Assembly (NCBI GenBank): GCA_001897435.1
Contig: MKSV01000007.1
Location: 806,001 to 870,000 of the forward strand
DNA from: Acidobacteriales bacterium 59-55
GTDB taxonomy: Bacteria > Acidobacteriota > Terriglobia > Terriglobales > Acidobacteriaceae
DNA: 64,000 nucleotides
Direction: 5' to 3'
The notes under the pieces were generated by a model. It was given only the letters and a program-made list of their open reading frames with translations, did no database searches and was not told the DNA's origin. The first letter of the stretch is position 1; each line of letters begins with the position of its first letter. Positions 44,050-52,646 of the stretch are shown here, in pieces. The translations under genes and the position numbers were made by a program.

Positions 44050-46497
44050 CTATCGCTCGGAGAGCGGATTCAGGTTGATGGGAGCTGGCGGCTCTGATCC
44101 GGGCTTTGGCTTGCGGGGCTTCTTGAGCGGAGGCGCGGAGCTGGGCGGGCGGTTCTTGCCGTTTCCGTTGCCGCTGCGCCTCTTCCCGGAGGTTTCGATG
44201 ACGCTGCGCATCCAGTAGTTTCCCTCGGCGTCGACTTCAATGCCGTGAGTTTCGCGCTCGAAGCCGGGGAAGCGCTTGCCGAACTCCTCCATGGCGAGGA
44301 TGAGGCGAATGACCGGGCTGTCGTTGCCGCCGAGACGCTCGCCGGGCATGGACATGGGGATGCCGGGAGGATAGGGAACCAGCATGACGGCGGCGATGCG
44401 ACCGGCCATGTTGGAGAAGCGCGTCTTTTCAGTCTCGTGCCGGAGGAGCTTCTGATAGGTCTGCGCCGGGGTGAGGACGGGGTCGAAGTCCTCGTCGCAG
44501 GCTTCTCCGACGAGGTTGGGGAGATTGAGTTCGACCATGGCCGCGTGCATCTCGTCGCTCAACTCCTTGAGCGTGACGTTGCGATAGCGGGTGGGGTACT
44601 TGGAGACAAGGTCGGGGAGCGCCTCTTCGAGCGGGGCTTCGGTGTCGTAGAGGCGCTTGAACTCGAAGAGATTTTCGAGCAGGCTGCCCCACTTGCCCTT
44701 ACTGGTGCCGACGGAGAAGAGGACGAGGACAGTGTAGTCGCCGGTGCGGGCGATCTCGACGCGGCGGGCGTCGAGAAATTCTGTGAGGATAGCGGCAGGG
44801 ATGCCGGTCTCGCCGACCTTGCCCTGGGCGTTGACGCCGGGCATAAGGATGGTCACCTTGGTGGGGTCCAGCATGCAGTAGCCGTCTTCGATGTCGTCGT
44901 CCTGGAAGCCGTGCCACTCTTCGCCGGGCTTGAGCGTCCAGCAGTTGGGATCGGTGGCGAGCAGTTCGTCGGGGACTTCTTCGAAAAGATGCGTCTCCCC
45001 GGTGGCGGGATCGGTGACCTGTTCGGGCTGAAAGAGGCGGAAGAACCAGCCGTCGCCGTTGTCCTCGGCGTCGCGAAGGCGATGGGCGACCGAGGACATG
45101 GCCTTGCGGAAGGTGATGGCATCCTGGACGGTCTCGTTCATCAGCGTGGGACCGGCGGGATCGTCCATCATCGCGGCAGCAACGTCGAGCGACGCAATGA
45201 GCGGATAGAACGGCGAGGTCGTCCCGTGCATCATGAAGGATTCATTGAACTGGTCGAAGTCGAGCGGAGCCCGGGGGCTGAGCTTGACGTGGACCATCGA
45301 GCCCATGGAGAAGGCCGCCAGCATCTTGTGCGTCGACTGCACGGAGAAGAGGGTGGGGCGGTCGGGCATGTCGTCGGGCACGCCCATGGCGAAGCGTCCG
45401 CGATAGATATCGTGGAATTTGGCGTAGGCGTACCAGGCCTCGTCGAAGTGGACGCGGGGTACGGACTTGGAGAGTTCAGTGACGACTTTGTTCACGTCGT
45501 AACAAAGACCGTCGTAAGTAGAGTTGGTGACGACGGCGTAGGTTGGGTTCTGGTTGGCTACGCCGGCGCAGAGAGGACTCTTGTCGATGAGGCCGCGGAT
45601 GAATTCGGGATCGAAGCGCTTGATGGGGACGAGGCCGATCATGCCGTAACCGTTGCGCGTGGGCTTCATGTAGACGGGGCGGGCGCCGGTGACGGTGAGG
45701 GAGTGGCAGATGGACTTGTGGCAGTTGGCGTCGGCGAGAACGATGTCGTCCTGCGCGATGACGCCGTGGCCGATGATCTGGTTGCTGGTCGAGGAGCCGC
45801 CGAGGACGTAGAAGGTCCAGTCGGCGCCGAAGATGCGCGCGGCGTTGCGCTCGGATTCGCCGGGAGGTCCGATGTGGTCGAGCCAGGAGCCGAGCGGCGC
45901 GGTGGAGATGCCGAGGTCCGAGCGCATGATGTTTTCGCCGAAGAACTTGTGAAACTCCATGCCGACGGGATGTTTGAGGAAGGCGACGCCGCCCATGTGG
46001 CCGGGTGCGTCCCAGGAGTAGGCGCCCTGGTCGTTGTACTTCTTCAACTCGCGGAAGTAGGGCGGCAGGAGTTGCTCGTGGTAGCGCTCGACGGCGAAGT
46101 CGACGCGGTTGGCGATGAAGGCCGGGGTGTCACCGAAGAGATGGATGTACTCGTGAACCTGCTTGACGACTTCGAGCGGAAGCTCGCTGACGAGGGTGCG
46201 GTCGGCGATAAGGAAGATGGGAATCTTCTTGTTGCGATGGCGGACGGCGCGGAGAATCTTCAACGCGGCGCGCTCGTCGAACTGGTTGTCGCCCTCGAGG
46301 TCCCAGTCCAGAAGGATGGCGCTGTGCGAGGGATCGGAGGTGACCAGCGAAAGGCCGTCCTCCGGCGTCGAGGTGCGGACGACCTCGTAGCCCTCCTGCT
46401 TGATGGCTTCGACCAGGCGTTCCATCGCACGATCGGAGACGGAGTCGGTTCCGCCCACTTCACTCGCAATCAATAAAACCCAACGACCTTCGTTCAT
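44050..46497 (-). CDS. Orn/Lys/Arg decarboxylase, class III (arginine decarboxylase-like)
   Basis: An 815-residue PLP enzyme of the inducible amino-acid decarboxylase type. Residues 1-125 form the receiver-like wing domain. The PLP core has the substrate-side segment WDAPGHMGGVAFLKHPVGME, then HFDEAWYAYAKFHDIYRGRF and the Schiff-base Lys391 in SVQSTHKMLAAFSMGS. A C-terminal domain follows. The AWYAYA segment favours arginine over ornithine, but this is inference. The last 45 residues are a basic, Pro/Lys/Gly/Asn-rich tail (GNGNGKNRPPSS) not found in the E. coli enzymes. Products are polyamines such as agmatine plus CO2. Confidence 0.92.
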   Translation of the reverse strand: MNEGRWVLLIASEVGGTDSVSDRAMERLVEAIKQEGYEVVRTSTPEDGLSLVTSDPSHSAILLDWDLEGDNQFDERAALKILRAVRHRNKKIPIFLIADRTLVSELPLEVVKQVHEYIHLFGDTPAFIANRVDFAVERYHEQLLPPYFRELKKYNDQGAYSWDAPGHMGGVAFLKHPVGMEFHKFFGENIMRSDLGISTAPLGSWLDHIGPPGESERNAARIFGADWTFYVLGGSSTSNQIIGHGVIAQDDIVLADANCHKSICHSLTVTGARPVYMKPTRNGYGMIGLVPIKRFDPEFIRGLIDKSPLCAGVANQNPTYAVVTNSTYDGLCYDVNKVVTELSKSVPRVHFDEAWYAYAKFHDIYRGRFAMGVPDDMPDRPTLFSVQSTHKMLAAFSMGSMVHVKLSPRAPLDFDQFNESFMMHGTTSPFYPLIASLDVAAAMMDDPAGPTLMNETVQDAITFRKAMSSVAHRLRDAEDNGDGWFFRLFQPEQVTDPATGETHLFEEVPDELLATDPNCWTLKPGEEWHGFQDDDIEDGYCMLDPTKVTILMPGVNAQGKVGETGIPAAILTEFLDARRVEIARTGDYTVLVLFSVGTSKGKWGSLLENLFEFKRLYDTEAPLEEALPDLVSKYPTRYRNVTLKELSDEMHAAMVELNLPNLVGEACDEDFDPVLTPAQTYQKLLRHETEKTRFSNMAGRIAAVMLVPYPPGIPMSMPGERLGGNDSPVIRLILAMEEFGKRFPGFERETHGIEVDAEGNYWMRSVIETSGKRRSGNGNGKNRPPSSAPPLKKPRKPKPGSEPPAPINLNPLSER

Positions 46498-46593
46498 ACA
46501 CCTCTCACTTCTAAATCAATGTTACAGGGAGTTTTGAGGTGGATATTCAGAGAGGGTGAATATTGCAGCTTCGGGCGGAAGGAGCCGGGTGGG

Positions 46594-47127
46594 TCAAGAG
46601 CAGGTGCAGTCGACGCAGCGGTGCTCGGCGCAGGTTCCGCAGGTGAGCGCCAGTTGCTTCTTTAGCGCCCGGCGCGCGCGATGAACGCGGACGGCGGCGT
46701 TGCCGGGAGTGATTCCGGCGGATTTGGCGAAGCTGTCGAGCGTGCTTTCGCCAAGATCGACCTCGCGGATGATCTCACTGTATTGTGGCTTGATGGCGGG
46801 AAGGACCTGCTCAATGCAGCGGCAGACGATGTTCTGTGTCGTTGCGTCGGCGGAGACCTCGGTGGCCAGGTCGTTGGCCCAGCGCTCGAGGGCACGGTCT
46901 TCGGCATCGCGGTGGCGGTAGTGGTCGATGACGGCGTTACGCAAAATGCGGTAGAACCAGGCCACGGCGGACTCGGTCTTGTTGAGCGTGGAGGATTTTT
47001 CCATGGCGCGAATGTAGGCGCTTTGCAGGATGTCTTCGGCGGTGGAGGGCGTATCGACACGACCCCTGAGGAACTGGAGGAACCGGCTTCGCTGAAGGAT
47101 GAGATCGTCGATGGTTTTGGTCTGCAT
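46594..47127 (-). CDS. ECF sigma factor with cysteine-rich C-terminal tail
   Basis: A 177-residue sigma-70 family factor. Region 2 includes DILQSAYIRAMEKSSTLNKT and WFYRILRNAVIDHYRHRDAE. Region 4 includes LGESTLDSFAKSAGITPGNA and VRVHRARRALKKQL. The last 16 residues (TCGTCAEHRCVDCTCS) hold five Cys and one His, suitable for binding a metal ion or sensing redox. No anti-sigma gene is adjacent. A 24-residue Cys-rich peptide gene lies 65 bases upstream on the same strand. Metal or oxidative-stress control is an inference. Confidence 0.9.
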   Translation of the reverse strand: MQTKTIDDLILQRSRFLQFLRGRVDTPSTAEDILQSAYIRAMEKSSTLNKTESAVAWFYRILRNAVIDHYRHRDAEDRALERWANDLATEVSADATTQNIVCRCIEQVLPAIKPQYSEIIREVDLGESTLDSFAKSAGITPGNAAVRVHRARRALKKQLALTCGTCAEHRCVDCTCS

Positions 47128-47192
47128 GGGGTTTGGATACTCTTGGATAACCGGCGCAGAGATACGCTCCGCGCCGGTTATTTTGATGCTGA

Positions 47193-47267
47193 CTAGTTAG
47201 ATGATGGACAGGCGCAATCGGAACCGCAAGGGCAGTCTGCTCCGCAGGGACATATATATGTGGTCAT
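47193..47267 (-). CDS. 24-residue metallothionein-like Cys-rich peptide
   Basis: The frame reads MTTYICPCGADCPCGSDCAC followed by PSSN and TAG. Six of 24 residues are Cys, in three CxC pairs spaced by CG/AD and CG/SD, resembling a minimal metallothionein. AGGAG (47274-47278) is 6 bases upstream of the ATG, a strong ribosome site. It precedes the ECF sigma gene by 65 bases on the same strand, and the sigma factor ends in a similar Cys-rich tail. It is too short for most gene finders. Function (metal binding, sensing or signalling) is inferred. Confidence 0.65.
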   Translation of the reverse strand: MTTYICPCGADCPCGSDCACPSSN

Positions 47268-47364
47268 TTGATTCTCCTTTGGCCGGGCAAAGCGCCCGGT
47301 ACTGTACCTGACGGACGAGAGCGACAAACCTTACAGTTTGAGATCCGGGAGATGAAATTCAGGC

Positions 47365-48087
47365 CTAAAAATGGCGTGAGAGGTCGGAGAAAAGGGCAAG
47401 CTCAAGGAATTGGCAGCCGGACGGGGGATGGTTGATATTTTCCCGCTCAAGCGCCCAGGTGAAGTCATGGGGGACAAAGATAGCGTTGAGGCCGGCGGCG
47501 AAGGCCGGGTTGATATCGGATTTGGGGCTGTTGCCGATCATCCACGTCGTGCAGGCCTCGCAGCCGTGATGAGCAGAGAGGCTGCGGTAGGCGGCGTGGT
47601 GCTTTTCCGGGAGCACCTCGACAGCGTTGAAGTGAGGGGCAAGACCGGAGCGGCGCAGCTTGTCGGTCTGCTCGGCGTGGTCTCCCTTGGTGACGAGGAT
47701 GAGGCGGTGGCGGGTGGCAAGGTCGGCCAGGGTCTCCTCCACATGGGGCAGAAGTTCAATCTCCTGATCGGCGATGGACTGCGCGAAGCTGAGGATGCGG
47801 GCGTGCTTGTCGGGAGTAATGGGCTGGTCGGTGAGCTGCTCGAAGCAGGTGACAAGCGATTGGCGGAAGCTGTGCAGACCGTAGCCACGGGCGGCAATGG
47901 TGGCGTGCTCAACGTGATTGAGGCGTTCGCGAACCTGTTCGGCGTTGTAGAGGCGATGGTCGAGGTAGGAGATGAAGGAGGCGATAGCGCGCTCGAAGTA
48001 GACGTTATTCTCCCAGAGCGTGTCGTCGGCGTCGATGAGCAGCGTCTGATTGGCCGGGTGGCGGACGGGTTGGGCGCGGCGAGCCAT
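47365..48087 (-). CDS. HAD-superfamily hydrolase
   Basis: A 240-residue cytoplasmic protein with motif I LLIDADDTLWENN, motif II ILVTKGD, a Lys in VEVLPEKHHAAYRSLS, and motif IV WMIGNSPKSDINPAFAAGLN. The cap is alpha-helical. The substrate is unknown. It is divergent from the large secreted-protein gene across 114 bases. The plus-strand open frame that runs antisense through it is not coding. Confidence 0.9.
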   Translation of the reverse strand: MARRAQPVRHPANQTLLIDADDTLWENNVYFERAIASFISYLDHRLYNAEQVRERLNHVEHATIAARGYGLHSFRQSLVTCFEQLTDQPITPDKHARILSFAQSIADQEIELLPHVEETLADLATRHRLILVTKGDHAEQTDKLRRSGLAPHFNAVEVLPEKHHAAYRSLSAHHGCEACTTWMIGNSPKSDINPAFAAGLNAIFVPHDFTWALERENINHPPSGCQFLELALFSDLSRHF

Positions 48088-48201
48088 CTGGCTGATTATA
48101 AAGCCGGTGGGCTGGGCTGGAGAGAAGACCGAAGAGAGATGACGCAGGAGGGAGGCAATTGCATCTTAACTTCCTACAATAACGGAGTAAGGAGCATCTC
48201 A

Positions 48202-50601
48202 ATGAAGCGATCCATCACCCTGTTTGGCACCTTGTCCGCCATCTTGTTTGCCGGTGTTCTGCCGAGCCGCTTTGCAGTTGCTCAGGTTGCCGCGCCGAAT
48301 GCCGCACAGGTCAAAGAGGCAGGCACGGCAGGGACGGAGCAGAACGAGGTGTTCCATAACACGCTGGCAAACTATCAGAACCGTACCGCGGCGGTGATTC
48401 ACCGTTACAACTTTGACCTGTTCAATCCGCGAGACACGATTGCGCGCTACAACGTCTACGAGTTTAACCAGCCGGGCTTTACCTGGGGACAGGATGGCGG
48501 GTGGGCGGTACAGCACGGCATCTCGGAGAAAGGGACCTTTAACACTCGCGGAATCGGGCAGATGAAGGTCTCGAATTCGATCAAGCACGCAACCGGCGAC
48601 TTTGCCGCGCAGTACACCTATGCCTGGACCGATGGCGGCGCGACTGCCAAATCGGACGAGGGCTTCACGCTGGATACGCGCTCGGGAGGCGAAAGCGATA
48701 GCTGGTTTCATGGGAGCGCGGCCGCGGGCGCGTCGCCGGGCACAACGCTGCTGCCCGTGACCTATGCGGCCGGGCTGCATTCGCAGGATGCCACAACCGA
48801 CGGCGCTTATATGCTGGACATATCTAAAGGAACGATCTCCGGCATCGTGACCGGGCCGGAGAGCCTGGTGGAAGGAACCTCCGTCCATGTGATGCCGGTC
48901 TCGGTATCGCTGCCGCCGTCTACGGGGATTGGCATGGTGGCTACGTCTATCCCCGCGCCTCGGGTGAAAGTCGAGCCTGAAGAGATTACCCTCTCCGGCG
49001 TTCGGCTAATCAAAGGCTCCTTTACAGCCGGAAAGGCCTGCCTTGCCGGTGGGTGGTACCCGGAGCAGGTGCTGATTACAAAGGCCGGGCCATCGAGAAA
49101 CGGCTTGCAGGACGTGACGATCATCCACAAGAACCCGAACGGCACGGATGCAAACAATCCGACATCGCTGTGGCAGGGAGGAGTATGCGGCCAGTATCTG
49201 AGCCTCGACCGCAATTTGCAGCGAGACGGATTTCGCACCAGCTATGAGGTCGTGGGTGCGATAGATTCCACTCATCTGGCCTACATATGGAATGCCATGG
49301 GAACTACAAAGGTCAATGTGCTCAATGTCTATCGTCCTCCGGTTGCCCTGGTGAACCTGTCGCGGAGCGGCGGAGTAGTTACGGCCAGCTTTGCGGGCGC
49401 GAACCAGTCCTATATCTTCGACCACGCAGAGACCGTCGTCATCGCGGACGCGAGCGATCCCTCCTTCAACGGCGAAGTGCATCGGCCGGAGTACGTCGAC
49501 GATGTCAACCGGGTATTAAAATGGCCGCAGGCAGGCAGGGACGCGAAAGCATCCACGGCTACGATCGATCTTCCGCCCTCCTATTATGGCTTTCATCTCT
49601 ATCCCGGAGCCGAGGTGCTGGGACCGCGGGTAGCAGGCGGCGTGCCTCTTGAACCGAACGCGGTAGAGTGGGCCGCGGGTGACGTGATCGAGAATCCCCA
49701 CCACCCCAGCTTCTCGATGAATGGAAAGATGACGCAGCTAACCCAGCACACGCTGAGCAGCGGCTACAACTCCAACGGGCAGAGATGGGGATTTCAAGGG
49801 GCGGGCATCAGCGCAAACTATCAGCCTTCGATATGGTCGAACAACAACCCATGCGCCCTGTACACGGGCTGCGGCGGAACGCTGGAGCCGATTCGCTGGA
49901 ACAGCTATCTGGGACCTTACCGGGAGTTGTTCAATATAAGGAATGCTCCAATGAATATGGGATCGCTATTTACAGTAGGATGCGACTCCCGTGGATGCGA
50001 GCATACGCCGCCGTACCAACTGTTCCGGTTGCAGAACGGCAGCATGGAGTACGACCCGGCAAACGGAAACTTTACCGTACCCCGCATGACCGCCGCCGCG
50101 TTCTACGGCGAGGTGAATGGTCCCGTGAGCACAACGCGTATCGAGTTGCAGGACCCAAAGGCTCCCGGGCTTGCGCTTGCGATCACGAATGCTGGAGGAA
50201 AGATAGTTGTAAGCCGGTCTAGCGGAGCGATTCAGGGGATGGAAGCTGCCGGGGCGCTCTCCGGAGAGGAGGCGCACGGTACGGCTGCTGGAGTGGGGAT
50301 GGAGGCAGCGGCGATCGGAGCAGGAGCAGGGAATCGTGGCGGCAGTGCCGCTTGCGCCCAGGGATACACCTGTACGGCAGAGCGGGGACGCCTTACCGTG
50401 ATCGCTCCTGCCGCGGGTGCACATGGGTTGATCGCGAGCGTGCGGACAAGACTGCGTGCGGGTGTAATCTGCACCGCCGCGCAGAATGGTGGGTCGAGCT
50501 TTGTTGGGATAGGGAGCGGGAGCGAGAGCGAGAACGGCTTCGACATTACGGCCGGCGTAATGCTGCACGGTACGGTGACGATCGACTATAGCTGCCGCTG
50601 A
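48202..50601 (+). CDS. Large secreted protein of unknown family
   Basis: A 799-residue protein beginning with a signal peptide (SITLFGTLSAILFAGVLPSR, cut near AVA-Q). The bulk is beta-rich with many Gly, Ser, Thr, Asn and Tyr. Six Cys in mid-protein and several near the C-terminus (SAACAQGYTCTAER, VICTAAQNGG, DYSCR) suggest disulfides in the periplasm or outside the cell. A low-complexity Gly/Ala/Ser stretch is at about 680-715. I recognise no domain. ATG 48202 has AAGGAG 8 bases upstream. It heads the secreted/peptidase gene run. Confidence 0.75.
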   Translation: MKRSITLFGTLSAILFAGVLPSRFAVAQVAAPNAAQVKEAGTAGTEQNEVFHNTLANYQNRTAAVIHRYNFDLFNPRDTIARYNVYEFNQPGFTWGQDGGWAVQHGISEKGTFNTRGIGQMKVSNSIKHATGDFAAQYTYAWTDGGATAKSDEGFTLDTRSGGESDSWFHGSAAAGASPGTTLLPVTYAAGLHSQDATTDGAYMLDISKGTISGIVTGPESLVEGTSVHVMPVSVSLPPSTGIGMVATSIPAPRVKVEPEEITLSGVRLIKGSFTAGKACLAGGWYPEQVLITKAGPSRNGLQDVTIIHKNPNGTDANNPTSLWQGGVCGQYLSLDRNLQRDGFRTSYEVVGAIDSTHLAYIWNAMGTTKVNVLNVYRPPVALVNLSRSGGVVTASFAGANQSYIFDHAETVVIADASDPSFNGEVHRPEYVDDVNRVLKWPQAGRDAKASTATIDLPPSYYGFHLYPGAEVLGPRVAGGVPLEPNAVEWAAGDVIENPHHPSFSMNGKMTQLTQHTLSSGYNSNGQRWGFQGAGISANYQPSIWSNNNPCALYTGCGGTLEPIRWNSYLGPYRELFNIRNAPMNMGSLFTVGCDSRGCEHTPPYQLFRLQNGSMEYDPANGNFTVPRMTAAAFYGEVNGPVSTTRIELQDPKAPGLALAITNAGGKIVVSRSSGAIQGMEAAGALSGEEAHGTAAGVGMEAAAIGAGAGNRGGSAACAQGYTCTAERGRLTVIAPAAGAHGLIASVRTRLRAGVICTAAQNGGSSFVGIGSGSESENGFDITAGVMLHGTVTIDYSCR

Positions 50602-50808
50602 GCAGATGTGCCTTCCTTTGGGAAGGAGTCTCGACAGACTACAAATAGCGACGAAGAGGCATCGTTAGGGCAAACATAAAATCCATAAATGTATACAGTT
50701 GTGTATGTGTCGTGATATAAGACGGTCCGAAGCACGGAGCGCTCCAGCACGTGCTGTGAACAAGCTGTGCCCAGCCGTGGCGCGGAAGAAACTACGAGGG
50801 AGCCATTG

Positions 50809-52611
50809 ATGAGTAAGAAGCCGGCCCTATGGGCTTTGCGTTGGTTCGTATCCGTTGCCGGAATGATTGCGATCTTCTGCTGCGTCGGCTCCGCGAGCCA
50901 GCCTGTGGGGGCCGCCCCAGCAAGCCGGATGCGGCCTATCATCGAGCACTTCAGGGCCGATCGCCGCAGCCTGTTGAAGAAATATGCGTTGCCGATTGCG
51001 CCCGAGCGCGCGACACGGATGAAGCGGTTCTACGACGACGAGTTGCAGACGCTGGCGAAACTCGACTTCGATGCTCTCAACCAGGAAGACCGGGTCGACT
51101 ATCTGCTTCTGAAGAACCACGTGAACTCTGAGCTGCACCAACTGTCGATTGTCGGCAAGCAGATCGACGAGATGAAGCCGCTGCTTCCATTTGCCGGGAC
51201 GATCATTGGGCTGGACGATTCGCTGCGGCGCATGGCGCCATGCGATCCCCAGAAAGAGGCTGGGCAATTGACGGAGATGGTGCGGACGATTGCGCAGGTC
51301 CGCAAGGCAGAGGAGGAGGGGCTGTCAGTATCTGCCAAGGGAAACGCGCAGTCAGGACAGGTTGCGCCGATTCGAGTGAACAAGATCGTTGCTAACCGTG
51401 CTGTGTTCGCCGTGCAGAGCCTGCAGCGAGCGCTGAAGCGGCAGTTCGACTTCTATAACGGCTACGATCCCCAGTTCACATGGTGGGTGGCGGAGCCATA
51501 CAAGCAGGCCGATCAGGCTCTGGGAGACTATGCGAATTTTCTGAAGGAGAAGCTGGTTGGGATCAGCGCCGACGACAAGACGACGATCATCGGAGATCCG
51601 GTGGGACGCGAGGCCCTGATGGCGGAGCTTGCCGACAACATGATCCCGTATACGCCGGAGCAGTTGATCTCCATTGCGAAGACTGAGATGGCGTGGTCGA
51701 TGCGAGAGATGCTGAAGGCGTCGAGGGAAATGGGCTACGGCGACGACTGGCATAAGGCACTGGAGCATGTGAAGACAATGCACGTCGCGCCGGGCGGGCA
51801 ACCTGCGCTGATACGAAAGCTTGCGCTCGAAGGGATCGACTTCGCGGAAAAGAACGATCTGGTGACGATACCGGCTCTTGCAAAGGAGACGTGGAGGATG
51901 GATATGATGTCGCCGCAGCGGCAGCTCGTCAATCCGTTCTTTACCGGCGGCGATATTATCAGCGTCTCTTTCCCGACGGATACGATGACCTACGACCAGC
52001 GCATGATGAGCATGCGCGGCAACAATATTCCGTTTGCGCGGGCCACGGTGTTTCACGAGCTGATTCCCGGTCACTATCTTCAGGAGTACATGACGGACCG
52101 GTATCGCAACTATCGCCAGGTGTTCGCGACGCCGTTCTGGTCGGAGGGCAATGCCTTCTACTGGGAGATGATCTATTGGGACAAGGGCTTTGCCACGACG
52201 CCGGAAGAGCGAGTGGGCATGTTGTTCTGGCGGCTGCATCGTTCGGCGCGGATCATCTTTACGATGAGCTTTCATCTCGGCCTATGGACGCCGAAGCAGT
52301 GCGTCGACTTTCTGATCAACAGTGTTGGGCATGAGCCGGATAACGCCACGGCCGAGGTGCGCCGCTCGTTCGATGGCTCGGTGGGGCCTCTCTATCAATG
52401 CGCCTACATGGTGGGCGCGCTTCAGTTTCGCGCGCTGCATAAGGAGTTGGTTGACTCCGGCAAGATGACGAACCGGCAGTTTCACGACGCCATCCTGCAT
52501 GAGAACGAGATGCCGATTGAGATGCTGCGCGCGATCCTGACCGGCCAGAAATTAACCAAGGACTACACGACCCAGTGGAAGTTCTATGGACCTGTTGCCG
52601 GAACGAACTAG
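50809..52611 (+). CDS. DUF885 zinc-peptidase-like protein, exported
   Basis: A 600-residue protein with a signal segment (RWFVSVAGMIAIFCCVGSAS) and a DUF885 domain. The metal-binding motif HELIPGH lies at residues 416-422 (FHELIPGHYLQEYMT), with a further conserved GNAFYWEMIYWDKGF about 30 residues on. DUF885 proteins are probable metallopeptidases (gluzincin-like). ATG 50809 has GAGGGAG upstream. It leads an operon-like run with 35- and 40-base gaps to the next two genes. Confidence 0.88.
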   Translation: MSKKPALWALRWFVSVAGMIAIFCCVGSASQPVGAAPASRMRPIIEHFRADRRSLLKKYALPIAPERATRMKRFYDDELQTLAKLDFDALNQEDRVDYLLLKNHVNSELHQLSIVGKQIDEMKPLLPFAGTIIGLDDSLRRMAPCDPQKEAGQLTEMVRTIAQVRKAEEEGLSVSAKGNAQSGQVAPIRVNKIVANRAVFAVQSLQRALKRQFDFYNGYDPQFTWWVAEPYKQADQALGDYANFLKEKLVGISADDKTTIIGDPVGREALMAELADNMIPYTPEQLISIAKTEMAWSMREMLKASREMGYGDDWHKALEHVKTMHVAPGGQPALIRKLALEGIDFAEKNDLVTIPALAKETWRMDMMSPQRQLVNPFFTGGDIISVSFPTDTMTYDQRMMSMRGNNIPFARATVFHELIPGHYLQEYMTDRYRNYRQVFATPFWSEGNAFYWEMIYWDKGFATTPEERVGMLFWRLHRSARIIFTMSFHLGLWTPKQCVDFLINSVGHEPDNATAEVRRSFDGSVGPLYQCAYMVGALQFRALHKELVDSGKMTNRQFHDAILHENEMPIEMLRAILTGQKLTKDYTTQWKFYGPVAGTN

Positions 52612-52646
52612 TTGCCGGAGTTGGAAAATTCAGAGGAGTGCAGGCG

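Noticed and set aside
44245..46476. 743-residue plus-strand frame
   Set aside because: It is the antisense shadow of the Orn/Lys/Arg decarboxylase and has no domain.
47410..48201. Open plus-strand extension giving a 1063-residue protein
   Set aside because: The added part is antisense to the HAD hydrolase gene and lacks a signal peptide; the ATG at 48202 has a good ribosome site and starts a signal peptide.
50500..50560. Purine-rich GGAGCGGGAGCGAGAGCG tract as a repeat locus
   Set aside because: It is in frame and codes for a Gly/Ser/Glu-rich part of the secreted protein; no larger repeat unit.
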